A DNA stretch of 64,000 bases from Nemertoderma westbladi. Lineage: Eukaryota > Xenacoelomorpha > Nemertodermatida > Nemertodermatidae. Below, one piece after another: positions 1 through 7,546 of the stretch (positions are counted from its first letter, which is position 1; each line of letters begins with the position of its first letter). The stretch covers positions 1-64,000 of the forward strand of contig JAUCBJ010008094.1 of assembly GCA_032718475.1 (NCBI GenBank), read 5' to 3'. The notes under the pieces were generated by a model. It saw only the letters and a list, made by a program, of their open reading frames with translations. It was not told the DNA's origin and made no database searches. The translations under genes were made by a program, and so were the position numbers.

Positions 1-28
1 TATCAGTTATCCCACAAAAGCTTTTACA

Positions 29-540
29 ATGGATTACATTAGTAATGCGGAGGTCCGGCCACTAGAGGCCAGTGGAATTACCGGACACAATTGGCCTCAC
101 AGGTGTCAGTTATCTCCTGACCGGCTACCTGTCTCAACCCCTACTGGAGAGAGAGCGGCCAACAATTCTTTGAGTCGCTTTCCTGATGACCTTTCTGGCC
201 CAAACCCTGGGTCACCAGGGAGGCCAGATTGTGAGGGGGAGAAGGATTCTGGAGTTGGAAGCTACTCTCATCTGCATGTTCCACCCCGACCAACAAAGCC
301 ATTGGTGAATCTGAGAAGAGTCACTAGAGTAGCCTCAGTTAACACCCTAACACTCGGGTCCCCAATGCGACAAGGTGAGCTGACTGCCTTGGCAGATAAT
401 CTCTCTCTTAGCGCAGTGGGTGTTCAAGAGCACCGAATACAGACTGGACAGACTGATGAGGTTCTGATTAAGGACATGGGGGCGGTTGGCGACTCGCCCT
501 CGCATCAGCAGTTGATTGTGGCAATGGTGAAATTGGCTCG
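29..540 (+). mobile_element. RTE-like LINE, 5' fragment (start of endonuclease ORF)
   Basis: An open frame from the ATG at 29 begins with a polar, proline-rich leader of about 95 residues and then enters the first block of an apurinic-type (APE) endonuclease. The VNTLTLGSP stretch (about residues 104-112) and GVQEHRI (about 130-136) match the first strand and the metal-binding Glu block of LINE endonucleases. The peptide that follows, including QQLIVAMVKL, is the same family as the minus-strand LINE at 16150-18725. Similarity stops near 540, where a palindromic repeat begins, so the remaining residues of this 220-aa frame are not LINE protein. No reverse transcriptase follows. This is a dead 5' remnant. 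Family placement (RTE-like) rests on resemblance to the other copies in the window. Confidence 0.7.
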
Positions 541-1415
541 AGATATCTGGGGAAGAATATACTGGCTCCAATATATTGCGATATCGGTAAATGCGTTGAA
601 GTTTGGGGTTTGCATTAAATTTCTGCCAATTTCTGTGCTCAGTGGTGCCAATTGGATGTCTCCACGAGAAAGAGCAAAAAAATTTAATTGAGAAGGAATT
701 TTTTTTATGATTATTATAGTTTATAAGACAACTTCAATTCTCCATAACAATGAGGTCACTCGAATAAGCGACTCTGTGGTCTTTGCGGGATTATGCAGAA
801 TAGGTCATCAGAGATTTTCAAAATGTATAATCTCCAGTTCTAGTGGTCGTACGAAGTTCGCTTTAGACTCATTCGAAAGTTCTTTTCTCAGAGAACAAAG
901 TTACCGTTTGATTTAATATAAAATGGTTGTGATGCAACATAACATAAATTTGGGTAAAATATGCCTTTCAAATTTTGTTCAAGTTATGATTGCTCAGGCA
1001 GCTTTCAGAAGTTTGCCAAACCAAATGGTAACTTTGTTCTCTGAGAAAAGAGCTTTCGAATGAGCCTGAACTTGAACTAAGCTTCTTACGACCGCTAGAA
1101 CTGGAGATTATTCATTTTGAAGATCTCCGATGACTGATAAGTCTATTCCGTATAATTCCACATAGACCACAGAGTCGCTTAATCTAGTCCCGACATTGTT
1201 CCAGAGACTTGAAGTCGCCTTATAAACAAACCAGTAGGTGCAATAATCTTAAAAAATCTTAAAAAAAAAAATCTTAAAATAATCTTTCTCGTGGAGACAT
1301 CCAATTGGCACCACTGAGAACAGAAGTTGCATTTACCTCATTGCTTCATTACTTCGTTGCATTTACCGATTTCGCGATATATCAGAGCCCGTATCTTCTA
1401 CTCCAGATATCTCGA
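537..1415. repeat. Palindromic foldback repeat interrupting the LINE
   Basis: The left arm (about 537-908) reappears as its reverse complement at about 1026-1415 with roughly 80-85% identity by eye. Shared blocks include CAGTGGTGCCAATTGGATGT, GCGACTCTGTGGTCTATG-like sequence, and TCTCAGAGAACAAAGTTACC at the inner end of the arms. The spacer is about 115 bp. Arms of nearly 380 bp make this a foldback element or an inverted duplication of a dispersed repeat. Short frames inside it have no protein features. Confidence 0.8.
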
Positions 1416-1740
1416 AAACTAAGCAAGGTATGGGAAAAAGGTTTCCATATCAGATAGCATATGTTTAAAAAATTCGAGTTTTTGGTCAGAAAATGCGCTA
1501 CCCCCCCCCCCCCCCTCCCCCTTAAACCCGGGGGGGGGGGGGGGGGGTTGTGTCAATATGACCCACACACCGTGGTCTTTTTTGTTGTAACTCTGAAACA
1601 AACGCAGTTTTGAATCTGAAATTTTATGACTTTTCCTAAACAATCTATTGTTTTCCTAATAGAGAAAACGGCTTTCAAAAATATTGGGAAGTTTTCGAGT
1701 TATAGCATCATTTTTTAATCCTACTTTTGGCACTTTTTTT
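1416..1740. repeat. Poly-C/poly-G palindrome plus dispersed repeat
   Basis: A run of about 16 C, a short break, then about 18 G (1501-1547) forms a self-complementary tract. Positions 1598-1720 (from AAACAAACGCAGTT to TTATAGCATCATTTTTTAA) are a diverged direct copy of 47249-47373, which lies inside a transposon. The 74-aa minus frame across the G/C run is a translation of the homopolymers and is not a gene. Confidence 0.65.
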
Positions 1741-2879
1741 GAGACGTTTTTTGAAAATTACATTGCATGAAATATGATATGTAACATCTCTATTTTTGAT
1801 TTACACCGGTTTTTTGGTGTCTGCCATTAGATGGAATTCATATAGATTAATTTAGAAATTTCAAAGTTGTTTTTTTCGGCGGGTGTCAAATTTTGGTGCC
1901 AGCACCAAATTATGAAATATGTCAATTCTGTAAAATACATGCAATAGTCCAATTGCTTGTGAAAACTTGAAATGAAAAAAAAAATGAAATAATTATATAA
2001 AATTAGATATGGGGGCAACTCAACCCTGTAGGATAGAATACCCCACAATACTCATCAGTATAAACAAATATGTGTTTAGGATCCGTCTCTTGTTTCTCAT
2101 TAAGTATTCAGAAGTTTTGCTTGGCTCGGCATGCATTGAGTGTGTCAGGAGGATAACTTAGTAGGAGGTAATATCGATCGCGGTACCTTAACGAAGATAT
2201 GAAAGGATGTGCATTAAGGAATTCAGTATCTACCTGGGCATTAGAATATAAGAAACATATTCAGCATTCATAATATTTACATTCGCATTCACATTTATAT
2301 TTGGTTTTGTATTGCTTATTTTGGCAATTAATTATATATATAATTATGCATGGAAACAATATCTATTTCGAGATTTTACAAAATTTAGCTTGAGAAATAA
2401 TTATATTTTTCAATTATAATCCTTTGTACATTAGTTAACATTTTATTCATTTTTTGTTTGGGTAAAATTTAAAACATCAATGTAATGTTCAAAAAAAGCA
2501 TATCTGGGAGTACTGCTGGAATTATAAACATGAATTCCATCGTTACGGAATTTCAAATCGCACGTGTTTTCTAAACTTTGGGTCAAAATAGCAGCTTGGT
2601 TTGCAATTGCCAATGCAAGCTATTATGACGTAAACGTAGTGCGACATATGGCCATATGACACTGTTGAATGTTAATTTTTAATTCTTAGACTGGTGAATC
2701 ATGCAGCATGTCGCGTCTAAACATATACCTGTAGCTCTGATAACTGCGGAATAATATACTAAATTATTTGAATACAACCTTATGGCGTTGGGAGTCTAAT
2801 CTAAATTCTACCTAAATTAGTTCCAGTTAATCGATTGAATTGCCGATGAATAATCAATGTCATATTGTGAAACGGTAAT
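1741..2879. other. AT-rich intergenic stretch, no gene seen
   Basis: No coding frame or RNA gene is recognisable. The only notable item is one copy of the 14-bp motif CGTTACGGAATTTC at 2541-2554, which otherwise clusters at 7547-7769 and 10156-10363. Confidence 0.5.
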
Positions 2880-3026
2880 TTTCTTCGTTGTCTAGACATA
2901 GTACATGGCGACTATCGCAGGGACAGTGAGAATGGACAAGGTGACTCCAACTGATCCAGCAGCAGCTTTAGCTGTGTCGTCAGGTTTGGCAGTAGTAGAT
3001 GGGCTATCTTCATTCGTTTCCTTTGC

Positions 3027-5426
3027 TTACATGATGCCATCTACCCAGGGGGGGAGGCTTGAGCTTCTACGGAGCCACATTGCGGCGTTTCCTCGCCACA
3101 GACACACTGACAGGCGCTGGAATAGATGCCTGACGGCTTCGTTGGCAGGGATACTGCGACGGAGACTCTGCAGACGCCCAATCTCGGAGATGATTGAGGT
3201 GGAGTGGGAGTCCCAGCCCCCAAGAGCCTCAAGAGCCAAGGGGGTGAAGCCCACGCCTGAGGATCGGCACTCATCGAAGTGGGCGGCTAGCTTACGTTCA
3301 CGTGCAACGGTAAGGGCATAGCCTGGGGTGGACGCAGCGCAGTTAATGGTTCTAGATTGAAGCGGTGAGATCACCGTTACGTCCAGGGCCATGGGCTGTC
3401 CCCGTCTCCAGTTGGGGAGGAAGATATCTGCCGGTCTGCTGCGGGAGCCAGGAATCAACCCAGGGACTTCTTTCCGGGGCGCCAGAGCAGCAGATTGTGC
3501 AGCTTGGAAAATGGCATCCCGGAGGGAGTCGTGGCGAGCAATCCTGTCTGAGTCCCCACCACAGCCAACGTGATGGTCCCCAAATGGGTCAGCAGGGAGG
3601 GAGCAAGAGGCACAGGGAGCCGAGCTAGAGGATAGAGGGACGCCTAACCAGTAACACAAGGAGAGTCTGTGCTCAGCGTCCTGGAAATGTAGACCAAGGG
3701 ACTCAGAAGGAATGGCATGTAACCAGTCACCAGCGTGGCCAAGAGAAGTGGATTGTACAAGGGCTCGGGATCTGTTGTCGGGGGCAGAGGACAGGAGCCG
3801 TTCGTAGGAGGAGATGTCAACTGAGTGGGATAGATTGCGTTGGGTGATGGGTGTTGGAAGATCTTCCAAGGAGGTCCAATCTGGCTTATCGGCGTTCTCG
3901 GATAAGGAGGCTAGTGCAGAGGGGAGGTGGCGGTTACCTGGGGAGTGGCCTAGGATTCTAGTGACCAGGGTTTCTGACTGGGAGACAGAAGCAATGTATG
4001 CGGCCGGGGAATGGTTTATGGCTTTTCTAAGGCCCAGACCACCCATCGAGACAGGAAGGCAAGCTTTGTTGTACGACCAATCACTTAGGGAGCCCCCAAC
4101 CAGATCAGAGATGGTGTCCCGCATGACAAGATCGAACTGTAGTGAGGATTCCGGAATCATGGAGGGGGGACAGCAGCGGAGGGCAAAGACTACTTTGGGT
4201 AAAGAAAGGCATGATCGAAGGAGGGTAGATTCCATCTGGGAATCCTGAAGGTCAGGAAGGCGTTCAGTGATGGAGCGGACTTTGGCTACTCTTAGCATAA
4301 TGGTCTCCTCACAGTGTTGAGAGGAACCAATCGGGGAGCCAAGTAGGGTTAAACCGTTGGAGAGAATGGGAATGGAGGGTGGTAGTGGATTCGATTGAAC
4401 TGAGGAGCCAGCGGGGATGAAGACTTGGGATTTGGCATGGTTGAGTTTAAGGTGTCTCAAGGGGCCTTCCTGTTCTAATATGGCTAAGGCTTTTGACAAG
4501 TCGTCTGGGGAACCAACCAGTGAACCATCGTCCAAATACCATGCATTAATTATAAGAGAAGGGACGTTGGCCCGAATAGTCTTGGCCACTGGGTGTAAAG
4601 TTATGGCGAAAAGGAGGGGGCCCAAAGGATCACCTTGTTGGACGCCGGAGCAGCTGAAGATTTGTTGGTCACCAAGCCAGAGTACAGCCTGGATACCGTA
4701 ACATGCCTCCACCCATGCGGAAAGAGAGGGCAAGTGTTCCCTGACTTCAGCAAACATCTGTGAGCGGTCGATGGAATTAAAAGCGTTGCTGAAGTCGACA
4801 AGAAGAACCCACTTGCTGTCTGCTGGGATGGAGTGGTCTTCGAGGGTAGAGGAGACGGCTCGGACTATGGCCTCGCAGCCAATGGGGGTACCGACACCAA
4901 CCTGGAGGGGGGTGAGGATGTTGGAAACATTCTGGTTAACGGTGGTTGCATGACATTTGGAGGTTAGCCTCCTCAAGGTTTCCCCCACGGCGATGGGACG
5001 GAGACCACCACCTTTCTTCTTAGCAGGGAATAGGGAGGCGCCACAGAGGTATGGGAGGACCGATGACGGAACCTGACCTGAGGACATGCGGTTTGTAATG
5101 GCACAAATAGCAGCAAGGGCCTGGTTGGCCTTGGCTGGCGATGGGGATGATATCGCTTCTTTCAGATGGTTGGGGCGGAGCTTTGAAGGGCCAGGGGCTG
5201 AGCCAGGGGGAAAAGACTTGATAGCCTTGGCAATGTCCTCTGGGCGGAAGGAGGCTGGTGGGGGTACTGGGCCAGTCGGAAGGAGAGGGGGGGGGCCCTT
5301 GCGGGTGCTTCCCGAGCATGTCCTGGTATGTTTCTTCGGAGGCCTGTGCAAGTCCCTCAGAAACAAGGGCCTGTGCGGCCTTACGGTACTGACCGTCGGC
5401 CATAGCCTGGCGGGCTCTACGAGCAT
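3027..5426 (-). CDS. NeSL-like ORF, C-terminal part: reverse transcriptase and REL endonuclease
   Basis: The first ~45 residues of this 799-aa frame lie upstream of the frameshift and are not authentic; real homology begins around VPPPASFRPEDIAKAI. The RT fingers/palm run from about 60 to 400: LFPAKKKGGGLRPI (block 2), catalytic D211 in LLVDFSNAFNSID, GVQQGDPLGPLLF (262-273) and the YLDD active site at 297-300. A thumb and linker region follows. C605, C608, H618/H619 and C622 form a CCHC-type knuckle, and D666 (RPADIFLP) with D682 (ALDVTV) form the PD-(D/E)XK-like nuclease core, which nicks the target for target-primed reverse transcription. All expected catalytic residues are present and there are no internal stops, so this half could be functional. 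The frame ends naturally with LPPWVDGIM. Confidence 0.85.
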   Translation of the reverse strand: MLVEPARLWPTVSTVRPHRPLFLRDLHRPPKKHTRTCSGSTRKGPPPLLPTGPVPPPASFRPEDIAKAIKSFPPGSAPGPSKLRPNHLKEAISSPSPAKANQALAAICAITNRMSSGQVPSSVLPYLCGASLFPAKKKGGGLRPIAVGETLRRLTSKCHATTVNQNVSNILTPLQVGVGTPIGCEAIVRAVSSTLEDHSIPADSKWVLLVDFSNAFNSIDRSQMFAEVREHLPSLSAWVEACYGIQAVLWLGDQQIFSCSGVQQGDPLGPLLFAITLHPVAKTIRANVPSLIINAWYLDDGSLVGSPDDLSKALAILEQEGPLRHLKLNHAKSQVFIPAGSSVQSNPLPPSIPILSNGLTLLGSPIGSSQHCEETIMLRVAKVRSITERLPDLQDSQMESTLLRSCLSLPKVVFALRCCPPSMIPESSLQFDLVMRDTISDLVGGSLSDWSYNKACLPVSMGGLGLRKAINHSPAAYIASVSQSETLVTRILGHSPGNRHLPSALASLSENADKPDWTSLEDLPTPITQRNLSHSVDISSYERLLSSAPDNRSRALVQSTSLGHAGDWLHAIPSESLGLHFQDAEHRLSLCYWLGVPLSSSSAPCASCSLPADPFGDHHVGCGGDSDRIARHDSLRDAIFQAAQSAALAPRKEVPGLIPGSRSRPADIFLPNWRRGQPMALDVTVISPLQSRTINCAASTPGYALTVARERKLAAHFDECRSSGVGFTPLALEALGGWDSHSTSIISEIGRLQSLRRSIPANEAVRHLFQRLSVCLWRGNAAMWLRRSSSLPPWVDGIM

Positions 5427-7266
5427 TCGATTCTCTTACTGACTCAGGATTGGGAAGTTTAGTAGATTTGTGTTTAATGGGGCCGGGTCGTTGGCAATCG
5501 TTAATTATATCTTCCCATAAACTGCTGATATCTCCACTGAGCCATTTGCGGAGTCTAGCTTTCACTAACTTCTCGGTATCTTTCCAGTGGGATCTACCTG
5601 CTCTTTTGGGGTTGGCTAGGATGCATGGGGGGAGGAGGAAGATATTGGTCCAAGAGTTTGGGTTCATGGAATCCCTGGCTATGGAGACACAGATTCTGCT
5701 GACGGCCTCAGCCCAAAGATCCCTAGCTGCTTTTGGGACGTGGCGGAGTGTCCGGACATTAGCTTGTAGGATGGATGCTATGGATGGAAGGGGCGAGGCT
5801 GTTTGTGAAGAGAAGAGGTCCTGCTGTGTAGGGGTGGGTACGGGTTGGATAGGGTTAGCGTGTTGCTGGTGGGGTTTAGGGTCTGTGGCCTCGGAGGGGG
5901 GAATGGGTAGAGTTGAAGGGTTAGATAGGGATGTTAGTGCAGTGGTGAGACGAGCTAGGAGGGATGCCTTATTACCAGTAGTGGATAGACCTCTGGCTTT
6001 GAGGAGGGGCTTAAGGTCACACAGTCTTAGACCACTGAGATTATGTACGGGGGATAGCAAATCGGACTTGGGCGTGGGGTCAGGTGGAGGGGCGGTGGTG
6101 GTTGAGGCTTGAGAGGTATGAGAGTGGGGTGGATGCGTAGGAGGTGGGGGGAGAGCCTGCGGGGGCCTGGAAGGTAGGGCGGCAGGGATTGTCGAGGGGG
6201 GGCATTGGGAAAGGGCTTGGGGGCTGGTGCACAAGGGGACGAAGGTTAAGCTACCATTATTATCAGCCGAGACCTTGTTATCTATAAGGTCACAATGATT
6301 GTTAGAGTTATTATTACCGGTAATGAAATTTAGATCTGAGATTATATTTGCGACCTTTTGTTGGCTAGATGGGATGAAAGATAAGGATTTTGATTGGATT
6401 ACGACTTTTATCCACTCTCGTATAGGGATGCTTTCCTCCAGTTGGACTATTATTGCGCCATAATCCTGTTGTTTATAAGCCAAAAGATACCCATAGAGAC
6501 AGGAGTAGATACCGCAATCGTAGCCGTTTGACTGTATTGGGAGGAATGGTTGGGCTGTAATAGGACGCCATCTATTGAGAAGCCTCCCCTGGTTGGCTGG
6601 AGAGTTTTCGTCGATCGTGTTTAGCACGTTACAAATTTTCGAAGAAGTTGAGGTCGGGTAAATGTTTCCCAGGGAGCAATATGTAACCATCTCTCGGTCT
6701 CTGACGTTAGCTGCGTGTAAAGTGAAGTGATTGCTTTTCCACTCAGGGGCCAGCAGGTAGACAGATGTTGTAGGGCTGCAGGTTTTAAGGTAGTGTTGGG
6801 CTGATCGGTATTGATTTGCGCAAATCTTTACAGCTGAAACCATGTTAAACTCGTCCGTATTGATGTAAGATCCTAAGGCTGATGATACTGAAAAAGTAGC
6901 CCCGTCACATTGTGTGTTTGCAGTGTGATGATCTAAAATGCTTAGAAACTCGTCAATGATTGAACTGGTTATCCAAGTTCCTGGCTTAAGAGAGTCCAAA
7001 TCGATTACATCGGATTTTGTTAGCTTAACTTTAGATTTTATATCGTTTGAAGAGAGGAATTGTGCTATTCGGTCTTGTATTGAAGTTGGGTTGTTGGGAT
7101 TATAGGAGATAACTTGCGTAATGGGATCCAAGATAACGCTCTCGTTAGACAGATCGGAACTCTCGGGTATAGACTTGCTACTGGAAGCACCATTGTCGAC
7201 AAAAGAGGGGATAGACTGTAATTCTTTCTCCTTGAAACTTATATTGAAAAAGGTTCCGTCCTCCAT
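5020..7266 (-). CDS. NeSL-like ORF, N-terminal part: Ulp1-like protease and SAP domain
   Basis: This 748-aa frame is the front half of the retrotransposon polyprotein. Residues about 98-290 form a C48 (Ulp1/adenovirus-type) cysteine protease: W98 and an IIDEFL helix at the start, His candidates H180 and H184 in NHFTLHAANV, then Q245 and the catalytic C251 in QSNGYDCGIYSC. A proline-rich linker (about 345-400) leads to a SAP motif at 410-442 (LSGLRLCDLKPLLKARGL), which usually binds AT-rich DNA. Residues 500-560 carry a conserved pre-RT block with W539 and FLLPPCILANP. From about residue 657 onward the frame is wrong: beyond the G9 run near 5290 the true protein continues in the frame of the 3027-5426 ORF. 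The protease may process the polyprotein or strip SUMO/ubiquitin from host proteins; its role in NeSL elements is not settled. Confidence 0.82.
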   Translation of the reverse strand: MEDGTFFNISFKEKELQSIPSFVDNGASSSKSIPESSDLSNESVILDPITQVISYNPNNPTSIQDRIAQFLSSNDIKSKVKLTKSDVIDLDSLKPGTWITSSIIDEFLSILDHHTANTQCDGATFSVSSALGSYINTDEFNMVSAVKICANQYRSAQHYLKTCSPTTSVYLLAPEWKSNHFTLHAANVRDREMVTYCSLGNIYPTSTSSKICNVLNTIDENSPANQGRLLNRWRPITAQPFLPIQSNGYDCGIYSCLYGYLLAYKQQDYGAIIVQLEESIPIREWIKVVIQSKSLSFIPSSQQKVANIISDLNFITGNNNSNNHCDLIDNKVSADNNGSLTFVPLCTSPQALSQCPPSTIPAALPSRPPQALPPPPTHPPHSHTSQASTTTAPPPDPTPKSDLLSPVHNLSGLRLCDLKPLLKARGLSTTGNKASLLARLTTALTSLSNPSTLPIPPSEATDPKPHQQHANPIQPVPTPTQQDLFSSQTASPLPSIASILQANVRTLRHVPKAARDLWAEAVSRICVSIARDSMNPNSWTNIFLLPPCILANPKRAGRSHWKDTEKLVKARLRKWLSGDISSLWEDIINDCQRPGPIKHKSTKLPNPESVRESNARRARQAMADGQYRKAAQALVSEGLAQASEETYQDMLGKHPQGPPPSPSDWPSTPTSLLPPRGHCQGYQVFSPWLSPWPFKAPPQPSERSDIIPIASQGQPGPCCYLCHYKPHVLRSGSVIGPPIPLWRLPIPC

Positions 7267-7546
7267 TATGTCGTTGATCTTGAATATACGATTATAACAT
7301 CGTATGCCAACCGAACAAACTCGATAATGATACTATCGCGTATCTATTATTATTATTATACTAAATACCACTAGTACCATTTAAAGTTATTTTCCTATGT
7401 ATATTGTTATAACACTACTAATATAACTAATGCTTGTGGAGTTACAAGTTATTATATTCTTGAAGGCTAGCTATGCTTAAATGAACTCTGAAAATTTAGT
7501 CACCCTCTCTTACTTAATATTCTAGAATATTCTAGAATCTAAACAT

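Larger units (their letters stand above)
2880..7300 (-). mobile_element. NeSL-like non-LTR retrotransposon, nearly full length
   Basis: Two long overlapping minus-strand frames encode, in order, a Ulp1/adenain-like cysteine protease, a SAP DNA-binding motif, a reverse transcriptase, and a Cys/His zinc motif followed by a restriction-like endonuclease (REL). Protease plus RT plus REL is the known hallmark of the NeSL clade of non-LTR retrotransposons. The element is more GC-rich than its AT-rich surroundings. The limits are approximate: the first Met is at 7266 and the stop near 3027, with short untranslated ends assumed. I could not identify a target-site duplication or a poly-A tail. A single frameshift at a G9 run (about 5287-5296) splits what should be one long ORF; otherwise it is intact, so the copy is young or the shift is a sequencing error. 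Confidence 0.8.

Noticed and set aside
2905-6112. Long plus-strand frames (for example 3814-4248 and 5450-6112)
   Set aside because: They are antisense shadows of the GC-rich NeSL-like ORFs.
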